DNA of 64,000 bases from Roseateles oligotrophus. Lineage in GTDB: Bacteria; Pseudomonadota; Gammaproteobacteria; Burkholderiales; Burkholderiaceae_C. The notes beneath the pieces were generated by a model. The model made no database searches and was not told the origin of the DNA. It worked only from the letters and a program-made list of their open reading frames with translations. Below, one piece after another: positions 51,703-62,719 of this stretch (within the stretch, counting starts at the first letter, position 1; each line of letters starts with the position of its first letter). Both the position numbers and the translations under genes were made by a program. The stretch lies in the NCBI RefSeq assembly GCF_025717515.1, contig NZ_JAJIRN010000011.1, positions 62,001 to 126,000 on the forward strand, written 5' to 3'.

Positions 51703-52572
51703 CTAGCCTTGCTGTGCTTGCGCCAGCTGATCCTGCAGGCTGCGAACCTGATCTTTCAAGGCCTTGTTTTCGGCCGTCAGCTCCACCACCGTGCTTTGCA
51801 GTAACTGCAATTGCGCTTCCCGGTTGCGCTGGTCGGCATCACCTTCTTCCGTCTTGCTGCCATCGTCGGGGCCGCCTTCCGCCTTGGCCGCGCGGCCGCC
51901 CGACTTGCTCTCGCGCACGCGCTTGGCGGCCTGCTGCAACTCCTTCTTGCCACCGGCCACGGCCGCAACCTGCTCGTCGTGACCCAGGCTTGAGACGGCG
52001 GCGGCGGCGTTGATCGAAATCGTGCCGGCCTTGACCGCTTGCACCAGTTCGGGCGCGGCGCTCTTTTGGATTTTCTCGATCTGCACCACGGTATTGCTGC
52101 TGATGCGGGCCGCCTTGGCCACGCCTTCGCGGCTGGTCAGCGGCTGATCGGTGGCCGCCGCGGCTTGGGCATCGGCGCTGATCTCGGACGCGAACTCGGT
52201 GCCTATGCCCGCACCGGCCTCGGCCAGCGCGGTGACGGCCGCCTGCGCGCGCGCGGAGTCGATTTCTTTCTTGCGCAGCGCCAGCACACCGCGCTGGAAG
52301 TCCGACAGGCTGCGCCGCCCCAGGTGCTGGTCAATCATCCACAGATGCACGTCTTCCATCGACTTGAAACGCGTGTTCTGCACCGTGTTGAAGGGCAAGC
52401 CATGCTGCTGGCAGATGCCGTAACGGTTGTGGCCGTCAACCAAAATATCGCCCCACAGCACCAGCGCGTCGCGGCAACCTTCGCTCAGGATGCTGCGCTC
52501 CAGCGCCTGGTGTTCCTCGGGCGTCAAGGGGTCGATATAGATGCGCAGTTCTTCGAGGACGGTGATATTCAT
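51703..52572 (-). CDS. Orphan ParB/Spo0J-like nuclease-domain protein with coiled coil
   Basis: This 289-residue protein has an N-terminal ParB/Srx fold (LRIYIDPLTPEEHQALERSILSEGCRDALVLW and ILVDGHNRYGICQQHGLPFN). VHLWMIDQHLGRRSLSDFQRGVLAL and AKAARISSNTVVQIEKI form a helix-turn-helix middle. A charged linker (KSGGRAAKAEGG...) leads to a leucine-zipper-like C-terminal coiled coil (QLLQSTVVELTAENKALKDQVRSLQDQL). No parA is adjacent, and the GEN-box of classic ParB (GERRxRA) is replaced by DGHNRYG. It is more like the ParB-like regulators of the phage/plasmid type than a chromosome partition protein. The ATG at 52572 is chosen because upstream residues look non-coding. Confidence 0.75.
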   Translation of the reverse strand: MNITVLEELRIYIDPLTPEEHQALERSILSEGCRDALVLWGDILVDGHNRYGICQQHGLPFNTVQNTRFKSMEDVHLWMIDQHLGRRSLSDFQRGVLALRKKEIDSARAQAAVTALAEAGAGIGTEFASEISADAQAAAATDQPLTSREGVAKAARISSNTVVQIEKIQKSAAPELVQAVKAGTISINAAAAVSSLGHDEQVAAVAGGKKELQQAAKRVRESKSGGRAAKAEGGPDDGSKTEEGDADQRNREAQLQLLQSTVVELTAENKALKDQVRSLQDQLAQAQQG

Positions 52573-52667
52573 GGGGCTTAGTTTGAGCGAGGCAAGCAAG
52601 GGGAGGCGGGGCGTGATTCTATGGCCTGTGGTTTTCCTGCGTGGTCTTGGCTGGGTGCATTCACCAA

Positions 52668-52695
52668 TAAAAAAGCCTCCGTTCAAGGAGGCTTT
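52668..52695 (-). terminator. Terminator of the PEP-CTERM gene
   Basis: On the minus strand AAAGCCTCC, loop TTGAAC, GGAGGCTTTTTTATT forms a perfect 8-9-base stem and a T-run. It lies 18 bases after the PEP-CTERM stop and separates it from the ParB-like gene. Confidence 0.88.
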
Positions 52696-52712
52696 GATTA
52701 GCAAGCGGTGGC

Positions 52713-54077
52713 TCAGCTGCGTTTGACGCGGCGAGCGAAGAAGAACAGCAAGCCGAGCGAGGTCAGCAGCAGCGTGGATGGCTCGGGCACCGCGACGGTG
52801 GCGCGGGCGTAATAGATGTCCAGGCCCTTGGTCAGGTCCGGGTTGTCGCCGGTCGAGTTGGAGGAGTCGGCCCAGGCGGTGACCAGATTGCCGGCATAGA
52901 AGTCGAGCGCGATGTAGTCGCCGAACTCGTTGCCGTTGTTGATATTGCTGGTGCGGCCGTCCGACATGCCTTGGCTGATCTTGAAGTTCTTGGCCCAGGT
53001 CGTGCCACCGTCCATGCTGACCGTGCCCCAGACTTCGACCATATTGTTGCCGACAGAGTTGCGTGCGTCGTACCAGACCGAGGCCAGGTAGCCGGTGGTT
53101 TGGTCAACTGCAAGGCGGCCAAAAAATTGCGAATTACTGCCCAGGTCGTCATTCAAACGCACTTCGCTGCTGAAGGTCGCGCCGTTGTCGCTGGAGCGGC
53201 GAATGACGATATTGGTGTCGTTGGTCGTCGGGTTGGCGGCCTGCGTGTACAGCATATAGAGGTCATTGTTGTGCACGCCACCGGAGGAGTCGAACTGCAA
53301 TGAGACTTGCGTGTCAATGGTGCGGCTGGGCTGCGCCGGGATTGGGCGCCAGCCTCCCACTTGAGTGACGATGGTGGCGCCGTTGACGAAACTTGCGCCC
53401 GCACCCAGGCCGTCGGCGTCATAGCGCACCGTCAAATTGTCCGGACCGGCAGTGCCGGCCGAGGTCATCACCGTGAAAGCGGCGCGGCCGTTATTGCCAA
53501 TCGCTGTTGAGCCGAAATTGCCGGCGCCTTGATTGGTCTGAGTCGTGAAAGCACCGGTGCTGCCGAAGCCGCTGGAGCTGGCGTTGACAATGCGCGACTG
53601 ACCATTCACCGAATCACGGAACATCAAGTCGGTGGTGCCGGCGACGCGGCCCGGGCCGACCGCCATCTCGGGGTGGTCGGCGCCGCCACCGGCAATTGCC
53701 GCGTGAAAGCCATAGGTGGCGCCCCCATCGGTGCTGCGGGCGACATGGGTTTGCTGGTTCACTTGGTAAGACAAGAAGATATTGCCGAAGCTGTCGGCGG
53801 CCATGCCGCTGTCGTAGCCACCGGGTACGGCATAGGCGCTATTGGCCCAGCTGGCGCCGCCGTTGGCGCTGAACTTGTTGATCATATTGCCGCCGCCATT
53901 GGACGAAATAGTCACCAGGTTCGAGTTGATGCGGCTGATGGCGATGGCGGTTTCGGACTGCGAGCCCGATTGCTTGGTCACGTTGATGTTCTGGCCAACC
54001 GTGATGACCTGGGCCTGTGCCGTAGAGAGCATGGCTGCCAAGGCGATAGGGGTGAAGAGAGCTTTAGAGAGACGCAC
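52713..54077 (-). CDS. PEP-CTERM-sorted protein with Asp-box (BNR) repeats
   Basis: This 454-residue exported protein has a signal peptide (FTPIALAAMLSTAQA-QV). At least three Asp-box motifs are visible (STDGGATY, SSDNGATF, SMDGGTTW), indicating a sialidase-like six-bladed propeller. The C-terminus is VPEPSTLLLTSLGLLFFFARRVKRS, a PEP-CTERM signal: PEP motif, hydrophobic helix and basic tail. It should be processed by an exosortase, which is not in the window. Its enzymatic activity, if any, is unknown: Asp-box propellers include both sialidases and non-catalytic binding proteins. It is low in Cys and rich in Asn, Ser and Gly, typical of surface proteins. Confidence 0.85.
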   Translation of the reverse strand: MRLSKALFTPIALAAMLSTAQAQVITVGQNINVTKQSGSQSETAIAISRINSNLVTISSNGGGNMINKFSANGGASWANSAYAVPGGYDSGMAADSFGNIFLSYQVNQQTHVARSTDGGATYGFHAAIAGGGADHPEMAVGPGRVAGTTDLMFRDSVNGQSRIVNASSSGFGSTGAFTTQTNQGAGNFGSTAIGNNGRAAFTVMTSAGTAGPDNLTVRYDADGLGAGASFVNGATIVTQVGGWRPIPAQPSRTIDTQVSLQFDSSGGVHNNDLYMLYTQAANPTTNDTNIVIRRSSDNGATFSSEVRLNDDLGSNSQFFGRLAVDQTTGYLASVWYDARNSVGNNMVEVWGTVSMDGGTTWAKNFKISQGMSDGRTSNINNGNEFGDYIALDFYAGNLVTAWADSSNSTGDNPDLTKGLDIYYARATVAVPEPSTLLLTSLGLLFFFARRVKRS

Positions 54078-54451
54078 AGCATTTCCTTTTTTAAAGGGGA
54101 TCGATCGGAGCTTTGGTTCCGGGGCCGGGCAAGGGTTTTGCTCAAACTGGCCTAAGCTCAGTCTCCCTCGCTATCGACGGCGCAGGAAGCCTACAAAAGA
54201 GGGAAGTAGTCACCCTTAGGTGCTTGCACCGATGGATGTTTTGTAAAAATTGCAGCCCTAACGTAGCGGCAAAGCGGCATGAAATTGGGGAGCAAGCTCT
54301 AGGAATATCGCCTCAATAGGGCTGATTTGGGTATCGCTCTCTAGGGCTTTGCCGGGAAACTGACGACATCGCCAGGGCTTTGCCGAGATTTAATATTCGG
54401 GGCAGCAATCCAAGCTGGCGAATTCTATTGACCCACTTGAGAAAGCACAGC
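54078..54451. other. Divergent region between PEP-CTERM and basic protein genes
   Basis: This is a 374-base gap with no gene. It contains a direct repeat AGGGCTTTGCCG at 54343-54354 and 54374-54385 (31 bases apart, three helical turns), close before the next gene. A small GGTGCTTGCACC palindrome lies near 54217. It should hold promoters of both genes. Confidence 0.5.
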
Positions 54452-55105
54452 ATGAACCATCAGACCCTGAGCACCGTTACCCTTGAGGCCATCGATAACT
54501 ACGCCCGTGCCGCCAGCTTGACCGTCAAGGCCTACCGTGCCGGCAGCAGCCGCTTGCTCAACGGCGTCAACGACGGCCTGCAAGCGCAAGTCTATAGCCG
54601 CAGCGTCAAGCTAGCGCCAAATCTGACCGGTGCTTTGACGCAGTTGCGTGACAGCCTGAGCGAGATCATCGATGGCGGCGTTGGCAAATTGACGACCGGC
54701 AGCGAGCGCGTGATCAAGGTCGGTTCCAGCAAGGCCCGCGTCGGCGTTGCCCGGATGGCCGGCTTTGCCGCCGCGGCTCAGAATCCCTTGCTGGCTCGCG
54801 GCCTGACAACGGCGGCTCGTCTGAGCATGCCGGGTGCTCGCGCCGCCCGTGCGCTGTCGGCCGGTTTGGTCGAAGGCGTCGGCCGCCTGTCGCTGTTGGC
54901 CGGTGTGCCGCCAACCAAGGTAAAGCGCGCGGCCGTCAAGGCCAAGCCTGCGGTCTCGGCAACAGCGGCGGTCGAAACCGTCAAGAAGACGGCAGTGCGC
55001 GCCAAGCGCCAGGTTCTTGCCCAAGTCGAAGCTCAAATTGATGCGGCACCCGTCAAGGTCGCTGCGGTCAAGCGGCGCGCCCGCAAGGTCGTAGCGGCGG
55101 CCTAA
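54452..55105 (+). CDS. Ala/Lys-rich basic protein, phasin- or histone-H1-like
   Basis: This 217-residue protein has a helical N-terminal half (SLTVKAYRAGSSRLLNGVNDGLQAQVYS and LRDSLSEIIDGG) resembling phasin helices. The C-terminal tail is rich in Ala, Val, Lys and Arg (KVKRAAVKAKPAVSA, VKKTAVRAKRQVLAQ, VKRRARKVVAAA) like H1-type DNA-binding tails. This combination is seen in Burkholderiales phasin-like proteins that bind polyhydroxybutyrate granules and DNA. ATG 54452 follows GAGAAAG; an upstream in-frame ATG at 54380 would add an unlikely tail. A strong terminator follows. No other PHA gene is nearby, so the function is only inferred. Confidence 0.65.
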   Translation: MNHQTLSTVTLEAIDNYARAASLTVKAYRAGSSRLLNGVNDGLQAQVYSRSVKLAPNLTGALTQLRDSLSEIIDGGVGKLTTGSERVIKVGSSKARVGVARMAGFAAAAQNPLLARGLTTAARLSMPGARAARALSAGLVEGVGRLSLLAGVPPTKVKRAAVKAKPAVSATAAVETVKKTAVRAKRQVLAQVEAQIDAAPVKVAAVKRRARKVVAAA

Positions 55106-55148
55106 ATCCGGCGCCTTTACCGGAGAAGGCTCCGGTTCGAGTTTGCAC

Positions 55149-55181
55149 AAGGCCTTGATTGTCTTCAATCAAGGCCTTTTC
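55149..55181 (+). terminator. Strong rho-independent terminator
   Basis: AAGGCCTTGATTG (55149-55161), loop TCTT, CAATCAAGGCCTT (55166-55178) and a T-run form a perfect 13-base stem. It lies 43 bases after the basic-protein gene. Confidence 0.92.
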
Positions 55182-55277
55182 TTCGTCGACTGGCCGCTTG
55201 TATCAAGTCGTAAAGTCTGTGCACGCCGCGTAGGGACGCCGCGTTTAGTATTGAGTTTTCAACCCCTGGAGTGCGAT

Positions 55278-55721
55278 ATGAAACGACTGGCTTTTGCCTT
55301 GACCTGTGTTGTTGGCCTTTTGATCGCTGCCTCGGCAAAAGCGGCGGATATCGGGGTGTCTATCAATATCGGGCAACCGGGTTTCTATGGCCATATCGAC
55401 ATCGGCAATGCACCGCAGCCACGGCTGATTTATGCAAAGCCGATCATGATCGAACATAGCCGCCAGTATGTTGCCCCGGTCTATTTGCGGGTGTCGCCCG
55501 GCCACGAAAAAGACTGGCGCAAGCATTGCAAGCACTACAACGCTTGTGGTCAAAACGTCTACTTTGTGCGTGATGACTGGTATCAGAATGAATATGTGCC
55601 TCACTACCAGAGCCGCGGGGAGTCGGGCCGAGGGGAGCGTGACCGTGAAGAGCATGGCAACGGTAACGGTAATGGTCATGGCAAAGGCCATGGCAAAGGG
55701 AAGGGCAAGGGCCATGACTGA
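55278..55721 (+). CDS. Small secreted protein with Gly/His/Lys tail
   Basis: This 147-residue protein has a clear signal peptide (KRLAFALTCVVGLLIAASAKA-AD). A conserved-looking core (IGVSINIGQPGFYGHIDIGNAPQPRLIYAKP, YLRVSPGHEKDWRKHCKHYNACGQNVYFV) with two Cys near 93 and 99 follows. The core resembles the YXWGXW/HHH-type small exported proteins of Betaproteobacteria (unnamed DUF). The last 35 residues are low-complexity GNGNGNGHGKGHGKGKGKGHD, possibly metal-binding. The start is the ATG at 55278, after the terminator at 55149-55181. It has its own promoter in the gap. Function is unknown. Confidence 0.7.
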   Translation: MKRLAFALTCVVGLLIAASAKAADIGVSINIGQPGFYGHIDIGNAPQPRLIYAKPIMIEHSRQYVAPVYLRVSPGHEKDWRKHCKHYNACGQNVYFVRDDWYQNEYVPHYQSRGESGRGERDREEHGNGNGNGHGKGHGKGKGKGHD

Positions 55722-55766
55722 CGGCCCCGCGCAGACGCTTCGTCGATAGGGCTCTATCAGACCGCG

Positions 55767-57014
55767 CTAACTCGCCCGCGTCAGCATCGCCAGCAGCAGC
55801 ACATTGCAGCCGGCCTCCAGGTGCGCGGGTTTTGCATCCTCGATCTCGTTGTGGCTGATGCCGTCCTTGCAGGGGATGAAGATCATGCCGGTCGGTGCCA
55901 GCCGCGCCATATAGACGGCGTCGTGGCCGGCGCCCGAGACGACGGGCATGCTCGAATAGCCCAAGTCGCTGGCAGCCTTGGCCACCGCGTTGATGCAGTC
56001 GGCATGGAAGGGCTGGGCCGGGTAATGCGATACCAACTCAATCTGGATGGGCAAGCCGCTGGCGGCGCTGATGCGGGCGGCGCAGGCCTTGATGTCGGCG
56101 TCCATCGCCTCAACCAGTTCGTCCGAGCTGTTGCGCAAATCGATGCTGAATTTGACCCGACCGGGGATGACGTTACGGCTGTTCGGGTGCACCTGCACCA
56201 TGCCGACCGTGCCGCGCCCATTACCTTTCCCATCGGGAGGATGGCGATGCGCCACCGCCACCACCTCCTGCATCAATTGGGCAGCAACTTGCAGCGCGTC
56301 TTTGCGCAGCGCCATCGGCGTCGGGCCCGCATGCGCCTCCATGCCGGTCACCGTGCAGTCATACCATTTGATGCCCAAGACGCCGGTGACGACACCGATC
56401 GTGATGTCGTGATCCTCCAGCACCGGGCCTTGTTCGATATGGGTCTCGAAGTATGTGCCTAGCGCATGGGCGCCCGGTTCCTCGGTGCCGATATAGCCAA
56501 TCTTCTCCAACTCAGCCCGGACCGTCAGGCCCTCGGTGTCGGTGGCGGCGTAAGCATGTTCCAGCGTGAAGGCCTTGGCAAACACGCCCGAGCCCATCAT
56601 CACCGGCACAAAGCGCGAGCCCTCTTCATTGGTCCAGAAAGCGACTTCGATTGGCGCCTCGGTTTGAATGCTGTGGTCATTGAGCGTACGCACCACCTCC
56701 AAGCCGGCCAGCACACCGTAATTGCCGTCGAACTTGCCGCCGGTCGGCTGGGTGTCGATATGGCTGCCGGTCATCACCGGGGGCAGTGCGTTGTTACGGC
56801 CAGCGCGGCGCATGAAGGCGTTGCCGATCTTGTCGACCGTCACCGTCATGCCGGCTTCGCGCGCCCAGCCCAGCACCAGATCGCGCCCCTGGCGGTCCAA
56901 CTCGGTCAGCGCCAGTCGGCAAACGCCGCCCTTGGGCGTGGCGCCGATTTGCGCCAACTCCATCAAGGAGCTCCAGAGCCGATCGCCATTGATACGCAGG
57001 TCTTGGGAATTCAT
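55767..57014 (-). CDS. Zn-dependent M20-family N-carbamoyl amidohydrolase (beta-ureidopropionase type)
   Basis: This 415-residue enzyme hydrolyses N-carbamoyl-beta-alanine to beta-alanine, CO2 and ammonia in the third step of pyrimidine breakdown (PydC/HyuC/AmaB family). Visible features are GNAFMRRAGRNN, TGSHIDTQPTGGKFDGNYGVLAGLE (metal ligands His and Asp), FWTNEEGSRF (metal Glu pair), HIEQGPVLE and SGAGHDAV near the C-terminus. It is the last gene of the pyrimidine operon, 11 bases after dihydropyrimidinase. ATG 57014 is preferred to the TTG at 57029. L-carbamoylase activity is an alternative; context favours ureidopropionase. Confidence 0.9.
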   Translation of the reverse strand: MNSQDLRINGDRLWSSLMELAQIGATPKGGVCRLALTELDRQGRDLVLGWAREAGMTVTVDKIGNAFMRRAGRNNALPPVMTGSHIDTQPTGGKFDGNYGVLAGLEVVRTLNDHSIQTEAPIEVAFWTNEEGSRFVPVMMGSGVFAKAFTLEHAYAATDTEGLTVRAELEKIGYIGTEEPGAHALGTYFETHIEQGPVLEDHDITIGVVTGVLGIKWYDCTVTGMEAHAGPTPMALRKDALQVAAQLMQEVVAVAHRHPPDGKGNGRGTVGMVQVHPNSRNVIPGRVKFSIDLRNSSDELVEAMDADIKACAARISAASGLPIQIELVSHYPAQPFHADCINAVAKAASDLGYSSMPVVSGAGHDAVYMARLAPTGMIFIPCKDGISHNEIEDAKPAHLEAGCNVLLLAMLTRAS

Positions 57015-57025
57015 GCTCGGCTCTT

Positions 57026-59895
<2,870 letters not shown>

Positions 59896-59966
59896 GCGCA
59901 GGACTCCTTTTTTGGGAATGTGCAATCTTTGTGCCTGGGCGTTCAATACGCCATGGGGATAAACCG

Positions 59967-61271
59967 CTAGGGTGAGACTCTCATGGGGTTGTTGGCATGC
60001 GTGGTCCAGTTCGCATAGTCGCCGCTGACGACTTGGCCCGTGCGTTGATCGATCTCGCCGGGCTGCAAGGCCCGCATCGAGATGGTGTCGGGCACCGGGC
60101 AGATCGACACGCACAAATTGCAACCGACGCAGTCTGCGTCCTTGACCTCGAAATGGCGACGGCCGTCCTTGGTGGCGGTGATGGCCTGGTGCGAGGTGTC
60201 CTCGCAGACCACATGGCAGCGCCCGCATTGGATGCAACTGTCTTGCTTGATGACGGCCTTCTCCACATGGTTGAGGTTGAGCTGGTTCCAGTTCTTCACC
60301 GAAGGCACGGCCAGGCCGCGCATCTCGTCCAGCGTTGCATAGCCTTTCACGTCCATGAAGTTGCTCAGGCCCGAGCACATGTCCTGCACTATTCTGAAGC
60401 CATAGACCATCGCCGCGGTGCAGACCTGCACCGTCCCGCAGCCCATCGCGATGAACTCGGCCGCGTCGCGCCAGTTGCTGATGCCACCGATGCCGGAGAT
60501 AGGGATGCCAGCGGTGAGCGGATCGCGGGCGATCTCGGCCACCATATTCAGCGCAATCGGCTTCACCGCCGGCCCGCAGTAGCCGCCATGCGAACCCCAG
60601 CCGTCGGTGCTCGGACTCATCCGCATGGAGTCCAGGTCAACCCCCATCACCGAGTTGATGGTGTTGATCAAGGACACCGCATCGGCCCCGCCGGCCTTGG
60701 CCGCACGCGCCGGCATCCGTACATCGGTGATGTTAGGTGTCAGCTTGACGATCACCGGCAGCTTGCTGTGCAGCTTGCACCAGGCCGTCACCATCTGGAT
60801 GTACTCGGGCACCTGCCCGACGGCCGCGCCCATGCCGCGCTCGCTCATGCCGTGTGGGCAGCCGAAGTTCAGCTCGACGCCGTCGGCGCCGCTGTCTTCC
60901 ACCTGCGCCAGGATGCTGCGCCAGGCCTGCTCCTCGCAAGGCACCATCAGCGAGACGATCATCGCCCGGTCGGGCCAGTTGCGTTTGACGCGGCGGATCT
61001 CGGCCAGATTGGTGGCCAGCGGCCGGTCGGTGATCAGCTCGATATTGTTGAGGCCGATGACGCGGCGGTCGGCGCCCAGCAGTGTTGTGTAGCGCGGCCC
61101 ATTGACGTTGACGACCGGCGGGTCTTCGCCCAAGGTCTTCCAGACCACGCCGCCCCAGCCGGCCTCGAAGGCGCGATTGACATTAACTTCTTTGTCGGTC
61201 GGCGGCGCCGAGGCGAGCCAAAAAGGATTCGGGCTGCGGATGCCGAGAAAGTTGCTTGCGATATTGGCCAT
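59967..61271 (-). CDS. preA: NAD-dependent dihydropyrimidine dehydrogenase subunit PreA
   Basis: This 434-residue FMN/Fe-S subunit reduces uracil or thymine to the dihydro form. It resembles dihydroorotate dehydrogenase: NPFWLASAPPTDKEVNVNRAFEAGWGG at the start, VELNFGCPHG with the catalytic Cys region and VIVKLTPNITD follow. Two C-terminal 4Fe-4S motifs are CIQCGRCHVVCED and CVGCNLCVSICPV. It pairs with PreT. It is five bases after preT, the second gene in the operon. Confidence is high because both ferredoxin motifs are intact. Confidence 0.95.
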   Translation of the reverse strand: MANIASNFLGIRSPNPFWLASAPPTDKEVNVNRAFEAGWGGVVWKTLGEDPPVVNVNGPRYTTLLGADRRVIGLNNIELITDRPLATNLAEIRRVKRNWPDRAMIVSLMVPCEEQAWRSILAQVEDSGADGVELNFGCPHGMSERGMGAAVGQVPEYIQMVTAWCKLHSKLPVIVKLTPNITDVRMPARAAKAGGADAVSLINTINSVMGVDLDSMRMSPSTDGWGSHGGYCGPAVKPIALNMVAEIARDPLTAGIPISGIGGISNWRDAAEFIAMGCGTVQVCTAAMVYGFRIVQDMCSGLSNFMDVKGYATLDEMRGLAVPSVKNWNQLNLNHVEKAVIKQDSCIQCGRCHVVCEDTSHQAITATKDGRRHFEVKDADCVGCNLCVSICPVPDTISMRALQPGEIDQRTGQVVSGDYANWTTHANNPMRVSP

Positions 61272-61276
61272 GGCTC

Positions 61277-62614
61277 TCAGCTCCTCAAAAATGCGTCAAT
61301 GGACAGCGCGGCTTGCTTGCCATGCTCGACCGCTTCGACGGTCAGGTCACGCCCGCCGTAACGGCAATCTCCACCGGCCCAGAGCTTGGGGTGGCCGGGG
61401 ATGCGGCCGTCCGCCTCGGTGGCGATACGGCCGCCCTGGAGGTCGATAGCGGGCAAGTCGGCCTCAAACCGCTGGCCAATCGCCATCAACACCATGTCGG
61501 CGTTCAAACTGAATTGCTCGCCGGTTTCTCCCACTTGATCGCCTTGCTGCGCGGTGACGGCAAAGCGCACGCCGCTGACTTGGCCGCCCTCGCTCAAGAC
61601 CTCCAGCGGCGCGGCCCAGCAGCGCAAAAGCACGCCATGCTTTTGCGCCCAGTCCTGCTCATAAGGCGAGGCGCTGAGCGCGTCGGCGCCGCGGCGGTAG
61701 ACCATCGTCACCTCGCGTGCACCGAGCAGCTTGCATTGCACGGCGGCGTCCACCGCCGTCATACCGCCGCCTATCACCACGACCTGGCGGCCGACCTTCA
61801 CATCCATCGGGTCGGACTGGCGCAGCTCTTTGATGAAGTCGACCGCGGGGCGCAAGCCCTCGCAGGCCGGTGTTGCCACTTGCAAGGCATTCACACCGGC
61901 CAGGCCCAGGCCCAGAAACACGGCGTCGAATTCGGCCGTTAGCTGGGCCAGATCGAAGTCGCGACCAAGCTTTTGCTCGGCCTTGACCGTGATGCCGCCG
62001 ATAGCCAACAACCAGTCCACCTCTTGCTGGGCGAAGCCGCCCGGCGTCTTGTAGGTGGCTAGGCCATATTCGTTCAGGCCGCCGAGTTTGGCGTTAGCGT
62101 CGAACATTGTCACGGCGTGGCCCAGTCGCGCCAGGCCATGGGCGGCGGCCAGGCCGGCCGGGCCGGCGCCGACCACCGCGACGGTCTTGCCGCTGCCGGC
62201 TGCCCGGCTGAATAAGGGCTTGGCATCGGCGTTGGCGAAGAAAGCATCGGTCGCGTAGCGTTGCAGCAGGCCGATCTCGACCGGCTTCTCTTCGCAGCCA
62301 TTGCGCACACAGCTTTGCTCGCACAAGACTTCGGTCGGGCAAACCCGCGCGCACATGCCGCCGAGCGGATTGGCGCTCAGAATCGCCTCGGCCGCGCCGC
62401 GAACATTGTCTTGCGCGATGCGCTGAATGAAGCTGGGCACATCGATGCCGGTCGGGCAGGCCGTGATGCAGGGCGCGTCGAAGCAGTAGTAGCAGCGCTC
62501 GGCCTCGACCAAGGCCTGGGCACGGCTGAGAGGCGGGCGGGCATCGCTGAAGTTGCTCAGGTATTGCTCTTGCTTGAGCCGGCCGGCTTGGCGGCCGGCA
62601 GTGTTTTGATCCAT
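61277..62614 (-). CDS. preT: NAD-dependent dihydropyrimidine dehydrogenase subunit PreT
   Basis: This 445-residue flavoprotein passes electrons from NADH to PreA. The N-terminal Fe-S region has CYYCFDAPCITACPTGID and NPLGGMCARVCPTEVLCEQSC. FAD is bound at VVGAGPAGLAAAHGLARLGH and NAD(P)H at VVIGGGMTAVDAAVQ. The ATG at 62614 follows AGGGAG and removes a 15-residue upstream extension from another possible ATG (62659). It heads the operon preT-preA-permease-hydA-amidohydrolase. A RutR-like palindrome lies 48 bases upstream. Confidence 0.94.
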   Translation of the reverse strand: MDQNTAGRQAGRLKQEQYLSNFSDARPPLSRAQALVEAERCYYCFDAPCITACPTGIDVPSFIQRIAQDNVRGAAEAILSANPLGGMCARVCPTEVLCEQSCVRNGCEEKPVEIGLLQRYATDAFFANADAKPLFSRAAGSGKTVAVVGAGPAGLAAAHGLARLGHAVTMFDANAKLGGLNEYGLATYKTPGGFAQQEVDWLLAIGGITVKAEQKLGRDFDLAQLTAEFDAVFLGLGLAGVNALQVATPACEGLRPAVDFIKELRQSDPMDVKVGRQVVVIGGGMTAVDAAVQCKLLGAREVTMVYRRGADALSASPYEQDWAQKHGVLLRCWAAPLEVLSEGGQVSGVRFAVTAQQGDQVGETGEQFSLNADMVLMAIGQRFEADLPAIDLQGGRIATEADGRIPGHPKLWAGGDCRYGGRDLTVEAVEHGKQAALSIDAFLRS

Positions 62615-62661
62615 GCCTTGCTCCCTGCGTGTGTGGTGTTGAGCGAAAGTCGATGGCATAA

Positions 62662-62677
62662 TTTACCAACTGGTAAA
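62662..62677. promoter_or_regulatory. RutR-like operator between preT and the TetR gene
   Basis: TTTACCAACTGGTAAA is a 16-base palindrome symmetrical except for its centre pair. It matches RutR's E. coli site form TTGACCA-N2-TGGTCAA at 12 of 14 fixed positions. A weaker relative (TTTGCCAG-TCGGTGAA) follows at 62680-62695. Uracil- or thymine-responsive control by the adjacent TetR protein is likely. Confidence 0.75.
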
Positions 62678-62719
62678 AATTTGCCAGTCGGTGAATTCCC
62701 GCATACAGGCGATTTTTTG

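Noticed and set aside
62261-62719. Upstream extension of the TetR reading frame
   Set aside because: It runs antisense through preT and lacks TetR similarity; ATG 62720 gives a normal TetR start.
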